A DNA stretch of 64,000 nucleotides from Peptostreptococcaceae bacterium (GTDB lineage: Bacteria > Bacillota > Clostridia > Peptostreptococcales > Peptostreptococcaceae). The DNA is taken from contig CABIZO010000002.1 in the NCBI GenBank assembly GCA_902363255.1, positions 372,001 to 436,000 on the forward strand, in the 5' to 3' direction. Below the pieces are notes generated by a model. It saw only the letters and a program-made list of their open reading frames with translations. It did no database searches and was not told where the DNA came from. The first letter of the stretch is position 1. The number at the start of each line of letters is the position of its first letter. Positions 35,924 to 44,144 of this stretch are shown piece after piece. A program made the position numbers and the translations under genes.

Positions 35924-36802
35924 ATGGAGAAAACTGCAATGTTTGCAGGAGGATGCTTCTGGTGTATGGTTGAACCATTTGAAAAGTTAAGAGGTGTAAA
36001 AGAAATTAAAGTAGGATATAGTGGAGGAATAACTAAAAATCCAACTTTTGAAGAGGTTTTAAAAGAGGAGAACAAGCACTTTCAAGTTGTAAAACTTACC
36101 TATGATGATAAAATTCTACCTTATAGTAAACTTCTTGATATTTATTTTAATAATATAGATCCAACTGACGAGGAAGGACAATTTGGTGATAAAGGTCGTT
36201 GCTTTAAAACTGCAATTTTTTATTACGATATAGATCAATGGAGACAAGGTAAAAAATATATTGAAGATTTAGAAGAAAATAATATATTTGGTGATTTGAT
36301 ATCAACAAAATTGTATGAAGCTAAGGAATTTTACGAAGCAGAGGAATTTCATCAAAATTTTTATAAAAAAAATCCATTGTTATATAAAGAATATTATAGA
36401 TTTTCTGGCAGATATGAATATTTAAAAAGAAGTTTTGCAAAAAGACATTTAAGTAATTTGCAATATGAAGTAACACAAAATAAGTTAAGAGAAAAGCCAT
36501 TTAAAAATGAATACTACAATAATTTTCAAGAAGGAGTTTATGTGGATATATTAGATAATACTCCTTTATTCTCATCAGAAGACAAAATTGAAAAAAATTA
36601 TGGATGGCCAACCTTTTCAAAAGCCATAAATAATAACTTATTAAAATTTATAAAAGATGAAGAAATAGTAAATAAAATTGAAGTTAGAAGTAAAAATAGC
36701 GATATACACTTAGGATATGTTTTGAATGATACACTAGAAGATTTTAGAAATAAAGTTCTTTCAATTAATTCTGCAGCAGTAAAATTTATACCAAATAAAT
36801 AA
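35924..36802 (+). CDS. msrA: Methionine sulfoxide reductase MsrA fused to a degenerate MsrB domain
   Basis: This 292-residue protein is an MsrA domain (1-~150, catalytic Cys11 in AGGCFWC) followed by an MsrB-like domain (~160-290). The MsrB half keeps GWPTFSKAI and INSAAVKFIP. The catalytic Cys of the normal RYCINSA motif is Ser280 (VLSINSA), HLGHV is HLGYV, and the zinc CxxC pairs are missing. So reduction of methionine-S-sulfoxide is likely, but R-sulfoxide reduction is not expected. No signal peptide. A terminator follows. The fusion order A-B is common in Firmicutes. Confidence 0.85.
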   Translation: MEKTAMFAGGCFWCMVEPFEKLRGVKEIKVGYSGGITKNPTFEEVLKEENKHFQVVKLTYDDKILPYSKLLDIYFNNIDPTDEEGQFGDKGRCFKTAIFYYDIDQWRQGKKYIEDLEENNIFGDLISTKLYEAKEFYEAEEFHQNFYKKNPLLYKEYYRFSGRYEYLKRSFAKRHLSNLQYEVTQNKLREKPFKNEYYNNFQEGVYVDILDNTPLFSSEDKIEKNYGWPTFSKAINNNLLKFIKDEEIVNKIEVRSKNSDIHLGYVLNDTLEDFRNKVLSINSAAVKFIPNK

Positions 36803-36858
36803 TTTAAAATATATTGGGATTTAAATATAATTATGCTGATACAATTAAATAAACGAAT

Positions 36859-36891
36859 TAAAGTGAATAAAGTAATTATTCACTTTTTTTA
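36859..36891 (+). terminator. Terminator of msrAB
   Basis: AAGTGAATAA and TTATTCACTT form a 10-bp stem with a 5-base loop and seven T. Confidence 0.88.
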
Positions 36892-36903
36892 AGGGTGAGA
36901 AGT

Positions 36904-37620
36904 TTGAAGAAAATAGTTATTTTAAAAATGGGAGAAACACTAGATTCAATATTAAATCAATATGGAGATTTTCAAGATCATATTATCAACAGAGGTAAAA
37001 TTGATAAAAGTGAAGTTGTAGTAGTTAATTGTAAGAAAGAGGAAGAGCCACCTGATTTAGAAAATATAAAAGGAATTATAATAACTGGTTCTAATTCAAT
37101 GGTTTCTGATTATGAACCATGGAGTGTGAAAATTTCACAGTGGTTAAAATTAGTTGTAGAGACTAATATTCCAGTGCTAGGGATTTGCTATGGGCATCAA
37201 CTCTTAGCGGATATTCTTGGAGGTAAAGTAGGATATAACCATAAGGGGGTAGAAGTTGGAACAGTAGATATTACATTGACTGACGAAGGTAAAAAGGATA
37301 AATTATTAGGTGTATTACCAAATATATTTAAAGGTCATGAAGCACATTCTCAAAGTGTATTGGAGTTACCGAAAGAAGCCAAAGTATTAGCATATAATGA
37401 AAATGATTTAACTCAATCTTTTACATATAAAAATCACATTTGGGGAATGCAATTTCATCCAGAGTTTTTAGCAAATATAACTAAAGAATATATAAAAGTT
37501 GAAAAAGAAAACATAATAAATAGTGGTAAAAATTATGAAGAAATACTTGAAAAAGTTGAAGAACATAATTATGGTGAAACTTTATTAAATAGATTTTTAG
37601 AAATTGTAAATGAAAATTAA
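36904..37620 (+). CDS. Class I glutamine amidotransferase-like protein
   Basis: This 238-residue GATase1 domain protein resembles the GMP-synthase-type amidotransferase family. The nucleophile is Cys95 in LGICYGHQLLA. The other triad members are His185 and Glu187 in MQFHPEF. I choose the TTG at 36904, which has AAGGGTGAG at proper spacing; a GTG at 36895 overlaps that site. No synthetase partner is adjacent, so the ammonia acceptor is unknown. Peptidase-like action on gamma-glutamyl compounds is an alternative. Confidence 0.85.
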   Translation: MKKIVILKMGETLDSILNQYGDFQDHIINRGKIDKSEVVVVNCKKEEEPPDLENIKGIIITGSNSMVSDYEPWSVKISQWLKLVVETNIPVLGICYGHQLLADILGGKVGYNHKGVEVGTVDITLTDEGKKDKLLGVLPNIFKGHEAHSQSVLELPKEAKVLAYNENDLTQSFTYKNHIWGMQFHPEFLANITKEYIKVEKENIINSGKNYEEILEKVEEHNYGETLLNRFLEIVNEN

Positions 37621-37733
37621 GTCAGAAGATAAAAATTTTTCCACAACTCTTTTAAAGTATTGATAATTCAAGGTTTATATGCAATAATTAAAATTAACAA
37701 TAGTTTTAAAATAGGTAAGGGGGAATATTATTA

Positions 37734-38264
37734 ATGGAAAAACTTACGATAAATCAATGCATGATTAAAGTAGCAGAAATAGAAAGAAATTATAGATATA
37801 AGTCGCCTAATGTAATAAATAGAAAAAAGGCTAGTACGACTTATATATTAGAATCTGATGGTACAAGATTTGACTGTGATGAAAAATTTGATTTTAATAA
37901 AGAGCTAAATGAGCTTATATCCTTATCTAAAAATATTGAAAAAATGAAAACAGCTATAGCTTATGCCAACAACACTACTGAAATAGAGGTTTTAGGAGAA
38001 ACAACAACTATTCAAGGTGCATTAAATAAGGTTAAGTTAAAAAGAGAGTTAGCTTTTGAATTAGAAGATTTGTTACAAAATGTAAAAGTTAGTAAAGAAA
38101 GAAAAGTAGATGCTGCAGCAACTTCTGTATATTACAAAGTTACAGAGTTGAATTTTGATAGAGAAGAGATGGAAAAGCTAATAGAAAGTTTAAATAAGGA
38201 AGTAATAGAATTGGAAGTGGCTATAAATAAAGCCAACAATGAAACTTATATAGATATTGATTAG
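37734..38264 (+). CDS. DIP1984/septicolysin-like helical protein
   Basis: This 176-residue, mostly helical, charged protein has a coiled-coil character (KELNELISLSKNIEKMKTAI and REEMEKLIESLNKEVIEL). The centre (GETTTIQGALNKVKLKRELAFELEDLL) resembles the small DIP1984/septicolysin family (DUF6847), a recall-based call. No signal peptide or membrane helix is present. Function is unknown; family members may form oligomers. Single gene with an AAGGGGG site. Confidence 0.6.
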   Translation: MEKLTINQCMIKVAEIERNYRYKSPNVINRKKASTTYILESDGTRFDCDEKFDFNKELNELISLSKNIEKMKTAIAYANNTTEIEVLGETTTIQGALNKVKLKRELAFELEDLLQNVKVSKERKVDAAATSVYYKVTELNFDREEMEKLIESLNKEVIELEVAINKANNETYIDID

Positions 38265-38557
38265 TTTATTATGATATAAGGTATAAACCTTATACTTATA
38301 ATAAAATATGCTTAGATGGATAATAATATTGTACATAAGTGTTTTGCGTAACTATGAGGTAGTTATAATTATTTAAAAAATTATATTTTACAACTTACAA
38401 TTTAAATATTAATTACAATTTAACCTTATATATAACAAATAAAGCATTTAAAAAATAGAATTAAAAAATTAATCTAAAGATAAATCCATCTAATGCATAT
38501 GAAGGACATCATAAAATCTTATGATGTCCTTATTTATTTGCTTTTAATAACAATAAA
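38265..38557. other. AT-rich gap with a bidirectional terminator
   Basis: These ~290 bp contain a short dyad just after the preceding gene (ATAAGGT ... ACCTTAT near 38277-38293). They also contain a strong stem at 38502-38531 (AAGGACATCATAA / TTATGATGTCCTT) that can end transcription from both sides. I see no other feature. Confidence 0.6.
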
Positions 38558-38686
38558 CTATTCTTTTTCCCAAGCAATCATTACAAAATCTTTACCAGTT
38601 TCTCTTTTTACATCAGCTTCAGCTTTTTTTATAGCCTCTTCTTCAGTTTTTGTTATTGAAGCTATTTGATAATTTTGTTTTGACAT
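38558..38686 (-). CDS. Small 42-residue protein (short ORF)
   Basis: This short frame has an excellent ribosome site (GGAGGATTAGTT before the ATG at 38686) and is followed by a strong hairpin at 38502-38531. The product begins MSKQNYQIASITKTEEEA and ends FVMIAWEKE. It is charged, likely alpha-beta, and has no membrane segment. The ribosome site, codon use and terminator all support a real gene. No family is recognised. The pattern 'EEEAIKKAEADVKRETGKDFVMIAWE' split over ~26 residues looks like a compact fold. Confidence 0.75.
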   Translation of the reverse strand: MSKQNYQIASITKTEEEAIKKAEADVKRETGKDFVMIAWEKE

Positions 38687-38896
38687 AACTAATCCTCCAA
38701 CTAAATTTTATCTTTTTTATAGTATATGAAAATTTTAAAAATATAATTAGTCTACTTTTTACCAAGAAAATCAAAAACAAATTTTTATACTAATTTTATT
38801 TAATATATTTAAAAATTAATCAAATTAAGATAATATATTACTAAATGGATAATTATGGTGAATGATATATAAAAAATAAATTTCCAGGGGGACAGA

Positions 38897-39946
38897 ATGA
38901 TTAATAAGAAGAATAAATATGCGTTGGCTGCATTATCAGCTACATCTGTAATTTGCGCCCTAGGGTCAAGTGATGTTCATGCAGATTCAAAAGTGGGCGA
39001 AGTTACAGCTTATTCACTTAATATTAGAAGTGGACCATCAACGTCAAACAGTGTTGTAGGTGGACTTAAAAAAGGAGATAAGGTTGAAATTTTATCTTCT
39101 AAAGATGGTTGGTATAATATAAAAATTGGAAGTAAAACCGGTTGGGTAAGTGGAGACTATATCTCAATTAGTGCTAACTCGTCAAATACTTCAACATCTA
39201 CAGGTAAAAAACTTGTGGCAATAGGTGGAGTAAATGTAAGAACAGGTGGTTCTACAAAATATAAAAAAATAGGATATATTAAGAAGAATACTACTGTAGA
39301 AATGCTTGGCGTTGCAAGTACTGGATGGTATAAAGTTAAATTGAGCGATGGAACTGTTGGATATTCTAGTTATAGATATCTAAAAGAAAGCAATAGTACT
39401 TCTGGAAGTACATCTAATAATACATGTAGCAATTCAGTTATAGATACTTTAATTGCCACAGCAAATTTAAATGTGAGAAGTGGTCCAGCAACATCTAATA
39501 GCATTGTTGGAATGGTTTATAAAGGAGACAGTGTTAGTTTAGTTGAGCGTACTAATGATAACTGGTATAAGGTTAAACTTTCAAATGGAAAGACGGGTTA
39601 TTGTTCATCTGCATATTTAAAATCAAAGAGTGCATTAGACTCAATGACAGATAAACCAGGTAACTCAAATGATATATCTATGAGTATGAAAGTTAAATCA
39701 TATGCTTATTATACAGGAACCATAACTGCAACAGGTACAAAACCTAAATTTGGTAGAACTATAGCTGTAGATCCAACAGTCATACCTTATGGAACTCGAA
39801 TATATATCCCAGAATTTGATAAAACATTTATAGCTGAAGATTGTGGAGGAGGCATAAAAGGAGATAAAATAGATATTTATATGAATACTAAAGAAGAGTG
39901 TATAAACTGGGGTGTGAGAAATATAACAATTTATATTCTTAAATAA
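38897..39946 (+). CDS. Secreted protein with three SH3b domains and a 3D domain
   Basis: This 349-residue exported protein has a signal peptide (~1-29, ending VHADSKVGE). It then has three bacterial SH3 domains (~32-92, ~104-165, ~186-245), each with the LNIRSGPSTSNS-like start and W-K/N-V pattern. The C-terminal 3D domain (~265-349) has TIAVDPTVIPYGT and AEDCGGGIKGDKIDIYM. SH3b domains bind cell wall; 3D domains are related to MltA-type lytic transglycosylases. It probably trims or binds peptidoglycan. Start ATG follows AGGGGGAC. A terminator follows. Confidence 0.88.
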   Translation: MINKKNKYALAALSATSVICALGSSDVHADSKVGEVTAYSLNIRSGPSTSNSVVGGLKKGDKVEILSSKDGWYNIKIGSKTGWVSGDYISISANSSNTSTSTGKKLVAIGGVNVRTGGSTKYKKIGYIKKNTTVEMLGVASTGWYKVKLSDGTVGYSSYRYLKESNSTSGSTSNNTCSNSVIDTLIATANLNVRSGPATSNSIVGMVYKGDSVSLVERTNDNWYKVKLSNGKTGYCSSAYLKSKSALDSMTDKPGNSNDISMSMKVKSYAYYTGTITATGTKPKFGRTIAVDPTVIPYGTRIYIPEFDKTFIAEDCGGGIKGDKIDIYMNTKEECINWGVRNITIYILK

Positions 39947-39976
39947 AAGCTAAGTAAATCTTAGCTTTTTTATTGT
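39946..39976 (+). terminator. Terminator of the triple-SH3/3D gene
   Basis: AAAGCTAAG and CTTAGCTTTT form a 9-bp stem with a short loop and a T-run. Confidence 0.85.
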
Positions 39977-40051
39977 AGAAAAAATATAGTTTTTATCTAG
40001 AATAAATTCTATTATTTTATTATTAATAAAGTAGTGAAAATGTTTACAAAT

Positions 40052-40230
40052 TGTAAATGAAAAGTTACAAAGAGGAAAAAAATAAAAAAAATTTTCGTTA
40101 TGAAAATATTTTGCGCAGTTGTTGAAAATACTTATACTGACATATATGAATAAAATTGAAATAGTAGTAAAATGTTACCCGTTTGTAACTTTTTACTAAA
40201 AAACACTTTAAAAAGTTACTAAAATGTAAT
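40052..40230 (+). promoter_or_regulatory. Three WalR-like direct-repeat boxes upstream of the SH3/3D gene
   Basis: The WalR (YycF) consensus is TGTWAH-N5-TGTWAH. Box 2 (40173-40189) is perfect: TGTTAC-N5-TGTAAC. Box 1 (40052-40068) is TGTAAA-N5-AGTTAC and box 3 (40214-40230) is AGTTAC-N5-TGTAAT, each with one mismatch. Boxes 2 and 3 are 41 bp apart, close to four helical turns, so they lie on one DNA face. WalR controls peptidoglycan-remodelling genes in Firmicutes, which fits the gene that follows. Confidence 0.65.
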
Positions 40231-40325
40231 ATTATATATGTATGAGATTAATAAATACATAGATAAAGATGAAATAATTTTCAATTGAGATAATAACCTT
40301 AAAAATTAATATAGGGGGAAGATAT

Positions 40326-40898
40326 ATGTTTAAAAATACTTTGAAAGTGACTGCAATAGTAGGTGCATTAGTGATGACTATGGGAATTGCAAAGCCAATA
40401 GAAGTAGATGCTGCAACTGCAACAGGAACAGCAACTTGTAATGTAAATGTAAGAACAGGTGCTTCAACTAAGTATAGATCGATAGGAACAATTAAAAAAG
40501 GAACAAAAGTTAAAATACTATCTACTAAAAATGGATGGCATAAAGTTAAATATAGTAATAAAACAGGATGGTCTAGTGGAAAATATATAAAAAAAGCAAG
40601 TACATCTTCAAATTCTCAAAAGAGAACAGTTAAAAAGAGACTAAAAGTTAAGGCTTATGCTTATACAGGTGGCGGATATACAGCTACAGGAACAAAAGCC
40701 AAATATGGAACTTTAGCCGTAGATCCAAAGATAATACCATATGGAACAAAAGTATATATAAAAGAACTAGATAAAGTATTTACAGCAGAAGATTGCGGTG
40801 GAGGAATTAAAGGTAACAAGATTGATATATATATGAACTCTTCATCAGCATGTAACAAGTGGGGAGTTAAAAACATAACTATAGAAATATTAAAATAG
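40326..40898 (+). CDS. Secreted SH3b-3D domain protein
   Basis: This 190-residue exported protein has a signal peptide (~1-29, ending VDAATATG), one SH3b domain (~33-95, CNVNVRTGASTKYRSIGTIKKG) and a 3D domain (~108-190, LAVDPKIIPYGT and AEDCGGGIKGNKIDIYMNS). It is a short paralogue of the protein 380 bp upstream, sharing the whole 3D core. It may act on peptidoglycan as a lytic enzyme or binding factor. Three WalR-like boxes precede it. Ribosome site AGGGGGA. A terminator follows. Confidence 0.88.
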   Translation: MFKNTLKVTAIVGALVMTMGIAKPIEVDAATATGTATCNVNVRTGASTKYRSIGTIKKGTKVKILSTKNGWHKVKYSNKTGWSSGKYIKKASTSSNSQKRTVKKRLKVKAYAYTGGGYTATGTKAKYGTLAVDPKIIPYGTKVYIKELDKVFTAEDCGGGIKGNKIDIYMNSSSACNKWGVKNITIEILK

Positions 40899-40903
40899 AA
40901 ATC

Positions 40904-40932
40904 TAAGCAAGGTTTAACCTTGCTTTTTTTAT
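40904..40932 (+). terminator. Terminator of the SH3/3D gene
   Basis: AAGCAAGG-TTTAA-CCTTGCTT is an 8-bp stem followed by seven T. Confidence 0.88.
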
Positions 40933-41064
40933 GCCCAAAATTATAAAGTATTTATTAATAAGAATTGATAAAAAAATCTAATATAGGAACAATATAATTA
41001 ATTTGTCATATAATATACTGTAAATAATTTTATTATAAATTTATTTGTATAGGAGATGTATTCT

Positions 41065-41283
41065 ATGGCTAAAGTTACAAAGCCTGTTACAGATGTAGGT
41101 AAAGAAGTTATAAATGGAGTAGGGAATGTTGCAAAGGAAACTATAAGCACAGGTGTAAATGTTGGTAAAGATGTAATTAACGGAGTAGGAAATGTTGCAA
41201 AAGAAACTATAAATACAGGTGTAAATGTTGGAAAAGCAGTTAAAGATAATGTTAAAGATGCAAAAAATAGTATTAAAAAATAA
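41065..41283 (+). CDS. Small tandem-repeat protein, amphipathic-helix type
   Basis: This 72-residue protein is made largely of two near-identical 22-residue repeats (VINGVGNVAKETISTGVNVG and its copy), encoded by a 66-bp DNA tandem repeat (41116 and 41182). Regular V/G/K spacing suggests amphipathic helices like LEA or spore-coat-type repeats. The start is ATG 41065, 9 bases after AGGAG; the ATG at 41056 is too close to that site. No signal peptide. A terminator (AAGGTGC-ATTAAA-GCACCTT plus T-run) follows. Function unknown. Confidence 0.7.
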   Translation: MAKVTKPVTDVGKEVINGVGNVAKETISTGVNVGKDVINGVGNVAKETINTGVNVGKAVKDNVKDAKNSIKK

Positions 41284-41288
41284 GTAAA

Positions 41289-41318
41289 AATAAGGTGCAT
41301 TAAAGCACCTTATTTTTT
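41289..41318. terminator. Bidirectional terminator
   Basis: ATAAGGTGC and GCACCTTAT form a 9-bp stem with a short loop, followed by seven T. It also overlaps the end of the convergent leftward gene. Confidence 0.85.
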
Positions 41319-41870
41319 TAAGTATTCTTCTCCATTAATTTTTAAAGAATAAGGAGAATAATTTTTAAGTATCATATCGAAATTTATATCACCTTTGTCA
41401 GGAATATTAAAATGTCCTTCAGCAAAGATTAAGTTACCATTTTTATGTAGTTGTTCAATATTAATTTTGTACTTAATACCCAAAGTTCCCTTTACTGATT
41501 CCTTTATAATAGAGGAATAAGTTGATACATCAGAATTTGATAAGTTTGGACTCTCTACTTTAAAATTATTTTTATCTGATTGAATATAGGAAGGCTCATA
41601 AAATTTTTGCCATAAAAATATACCAACAAACACACTGGATGTTATTATGATAATTGTAAGGATCTTTTTTCTAAACTTATATATCTTAGAATTTAAAATC
41701 TTTTGTTTTTTAGCTTCATGGGCTTTCATTTTTTTATGTTTTTGATATCCAATTACTTTGTTGCCTTCGCTAAGCTTGCTAATATGTAGTTTTGAAATTT
41801 TATTTTTCCCCTCATATTCAGTCTTTTTGTCAATGAATTTTATCGTATTATTTACATTAGCGTTTTTCAT
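41310..41870 (-). CDS. Single-pass membrane protein, unknown function
   Basis: This 186-residue protein has a basic cytoplasmic N-terminus (~1-70), one membrane helix (~71-90, ILTIIIITSSVFVGIFLWQKF) and a ~95-residue outer domain. No family is recognised. The ATG follows GGGGGAGGGG. It converges with the small repeat protein gene and shares its terminator. An envelope function is possible given the neighbours, but nothing in the sequence shows it. Confidence 0.7.
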   Translation of the reverse strand: MKNANVNNTIKFIDKKTEYEGKNKISKLHISKLSEGNKVIGYQKHKKMKAHEAKKQKILNSKIYKFRKKILTIIIITSSVFVGIFLWQKFYEPSYIQSDKNNFKVESPNLSNSDVSTYSSIIKESVKGTLGIKYKINIEQLHKNGNLIFAEGHFNIPDKGDINFDMILKNYSPYSLKINGEEYLKK

Positions 41871-41995
41871 TGCCCCTCCCCCTTTTTAGTATTCCCTTAA
41901 CATTATAATACTATATGAGAATTGAAAAAAACAAGAAACATGGCTAATTATTATGTAAAAAAAAGTATATTTGTAATAAAAAATAAATATACAAA

Positions 41996-42253
41996 TTACT
42001 CACTTATTTCCTTTTTTGAAACACTTGTTTTAACAGAGACAGAGGGTATTTTTCCTAACTTACCAGTTAAATTATTTATTGTATCCATATCTCCAACAAC
42101 TGTAACAGATATTACAGATACGCCTTGGCTATCAAACGGAATCCCCATCCTTCCTTTGATAATTCCTTTAAATCCTCCTAATATCTTATTGAACTCTTGT
42201 TGGCATTTTTCAGGTTCATCTAAAACTGCGCTAATAACAGCTACACGACTCAT
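41996..42253 (-). CDS. TM1266-family ACT-like protein (putative iron-only hydrogenase system regulator)
   Basis: This 85-residue protein has an ACT/NikR-C-like fold. It starts SRVAVISAVLDEP, and the middle has GFKGIIKGRMGIPF and VSVISVTVVGDMDTIN. This matches the TM1266 family annotated as a putative iron-only hydrogenase system regulator. The family is usually found near HydEFG; none of these genes is nearby, so it is an orphan copy here. It lacks its own DNA-binding domain. Ribosome site AGGGAGG. The strand is clear because the opposite frame has no ribosome site. Confidence 0.85.
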   Translation of the reverse strand: MSRVAVISAVLDEPEKCQQEFNKILGGFKGIIKGRMGIPFDSQGVSVISVTVVGDMDTINNLTGKLGKIPSVSVKTSVSKKEISE

Positions 42254-42374
42254 ATAACGTCCCTCCTTTAATAAGAATTTATTTTAATTCTAACAGTAAA
42301 GTCTTTATAAATCTACATAAGATGATATTTTACTATAATAAAATTAAAATTTTTACAAAAAATGAAAAATATAC

Positions 42375-42438
42375 TTGATATCGAATGAGTGTTCGTATAT
42401 AATAAAACCATAGAACTAACATTTGGAACGGATGTTTG
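42375..42438 (+). promoter_or_regulatory. SOS promoter with two LexA-like boxes
   Basis: -35 TTGATA (42375-42380) and -10 TATAAT (42398-42403) are 17 bp apart. The spacer is filled by CGAATGAGTGTTCG (42382-42395), which matches the Gram-positive LexA box CGAAC-N4-GTTCG at all but one position. A second box, GGAACGGATGTTTG (42425-42438), lies just after the expected transcription start. LexA binding at either site would block RNA polymerase. It serves the short ORF at 42526. Confidence 0.78.
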
Positions 42439-42525
42439 AATAAAAAATTATAAAAAAATTATCATATTAGTATAAGCATATTAATATAATGAATTAAAAC
42501 TATTAATTTTTAGGAGTGATAAATT

Positions 42526-42696
42526 ATGGGAACTTTAATAACTAACGAAAAAAGAATAGAAGATATAACTTTAGATAATATAAAAAAAGGTGAAGTAACT
42601 TTATTTCAATTAAATGAAATCTATAATAAGATGGGATTTGTTTTTATAGCTGATTCAGGAAAGTTTACGGGCATCAAGAAAGAGAGAATACATTAA
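42526..42696 (+). CDS. SOS-controlled 56-residue protein
   Basis: This short ORF starts at ATG 42526, with TAGGAG 9 bases upstream, and ends at TAA 42694-42696. The product begins MGTLITNEKRIEDITLDN and ends FTGIKKERIH. It is soluble with mixed charge, has no membrane segment or LysM domain, and so is unlike the cell-division inhibitor YneA. Its own LexA-controlled promoter and terminator make it a complete transcription unit. No homologue is recognised. It may be a small effector of the DNA-damage response; that role is inferred only from the promoter. Confidence 0.8.
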   Translation: MGTLITNEKRIEDITLDNIKKGEVTLFQLNEIYNKMGFVFIADSGKFTGIKKERIH

Positions 42697-42728
42697 TTAA
42701 ATGAATTATTTATATATAAAATTGTTGG

Positions 42729-42772
42729 AATAGGCCTGTACTTGGGTAATATCAAGTATAGGTCTATTTTGA
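42729..42772 (+). terminator. Terminator of the SOS-controlled ORF
   Basis: AATAGGCCTGTACTTG and CAAGTATAGGTCTATT pair over 16 bp with two G-U pairs and an 8-base loop, followed by TTG. The stem is long; the T-run is short. Confidence 0.75.
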
Positions 42773-42887
42773 TGAAATAAACATAATTATTTAAAAAAAT
42801 GTGTAACAATATAGTTACATCTTGGAAGAATTTGTTGTTTATAAGTTAATTATAAAATATAATCCTTTGTAGGGATGAGGTGATATT

Positions 42888-44144
42888 ATGAGTGATGATA
42901 TAAAAAATATGTCAGGTAAAATAGATAAAAAGAAGTTATATAGCATAGTTGGATTAGTAATAGGTATTATAATAATATTTATTGGTATAGCATTAAATTA
43001 TTTTACTAAAAATTCTTTATATAACGGTAAAATAGCTGACAATATTTTTATACAAGGGGTAGAAGTATCTAAGATGAGTAAGGAAGAGGCTATTGAAGCT
43101 ATAGATAAAAAATACAAACCTCAAAATTTAAATTTAAGCTATGATAAAGATAATTATGAAATTAATTTTGAGGATATTGATTTAAAGTATAATACTGAAG
43201 AGTTAGTTGGACAGGCTTATGATAGCACAAGAACAGGTTCTTATTTTAATGACATTACTTCTTATATAAAAATAAAATCAGAGGGTAAAAAATATACTAT
43301 AAAGGTTACTTATGATGAAGAAAAACTTGATAAGAATATAGAGCAGATTGCTAAAAGTATTAATCAAGATGTAAAAAATGCAACTGTAAGTGTAGGTAGT
43401 GGTATAAGTTTTACTCCTTCAAGAACTGGTTTAAAATTCGAGACAGAAGATAATAAAAAGTTAATTACGGAAGCTTTAAATAATAAAAAATATGAAACTG
43501 TAGGCTTAAAGATAAGTGTTACAAAACCTAAAGTATCAACTGAAGATGTGAAAAGTATAGACACACGCTTAGCGTCATTCTCAACGACTTTTAATTCTGC
43601 TTTAGTAGAAAGATCATATAATATAGGTCTTTCTGCTCAGAGATGTAATAATGTTATTTTATTACCAGGTGAAACTTTCTCTTATAATGAACATACAGGA
43701 ATGAGGGTTCTTAGTAATGGATTCCTGAATGCGCCTGTAATAATATCAAATCAGTATGAAGATGCACCAGGAGGTGGAGTGTGTCAAACCTCTACCACGT
43801 TATTTAATGCAGTATTATTATCAGGATTACAAATAGATCAAGTAAGAAACCACTCTAAAACTTCTCATTATGTCCCTAGAGGAAGAGATGCTATGGTCAA
43901 TGATGGAGATAGTGATTTAAAATTTACTAATAATTTTGATCATGCAGTATATATTCAATGTTACAGAAGTGGAAGTAGTGTCGTTGCAGCAGTATACGGT
44001 TCATCACAAGATAAAGTCGGTGTAAATATAAGAGTTGATAATTTTACTTATAATAGTCTACCAGCTGCAAAAACATATAGAACAATAACTAAAAATAGTA
44101 AGAGTGAAACATCTTACATATATACAAGTGTATATAAAGAGTAA
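42888..44144 (+). CDS. VanW family protein with peptidoglycan-binding-type domains
   Basis: This 418-residue protein has one N-terminal membrane helix (~19-38). Two PG_binding_4-type repeats follow (~60-210), then a VanW domain (~225-385, with RSYNIGLSAQRCNNVILLPGETFSYN, GGGVCQTSTTLFNA and HSKTSHYVPRGRDAMV). Such proteins are anchored outside the cell and are tied to cell-wall synthesis or glycopeptide response; the exact activity of VanW is unknown. No vanS/vanR genes are nearby, so this is a housekeeping VanW/YoaR-like protein. Start ATG has GATGAGG upstream. Confidence 0.88.
   Translation: MSDDIKNMSGKIDKKKLYSIVGLVIGIIIIFIGIALNYFTKNSLYNGKIADNIFIQGVEVSKMSKEEAIEAIDKKYKPQNLNLSYDKDNYEINFEDIDLKYNTEELVGQAYDSTRTGSYFNDITSYIKIKSEGKKYTIKVTYDEEKLDKNIEQIAKSINQDVKNATVSVGSGISFTPSRTGLKFETEDNKKLITEALNNKKYETVGLKISVTKPKVSTEDVKSIDTRLASFSTTFNSALVERSYNIGLSAQRCNNVILLPGETFSYNEHTGMRVLSNGFLNAPVIISNQYEDAPGGGVCQTSTTLFNAVLLSGLQIDQVRNHSKTSHYVPRGRDAMVNDGDSDLKFTNNFDHAVYIQCYRSGSSVVAAVYGSSQDKVGVNIRVDNFTYNSLPAAKTYRTITKNSKSETSYIYTSVYKE

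Noticed and set aside
41922..42257. Plus-strand 111-codon frame over the TM1266-family gene
   Set aside because: It has no ribosome site, and the opposite strand encodes a recognisable protein with a good site.
42888..44144. Glycopeptide resistance cluster
   Set aside because: VanW-domain proteins are common housekeeping envelope proteins; no vanHAX or vanRS genes are present.
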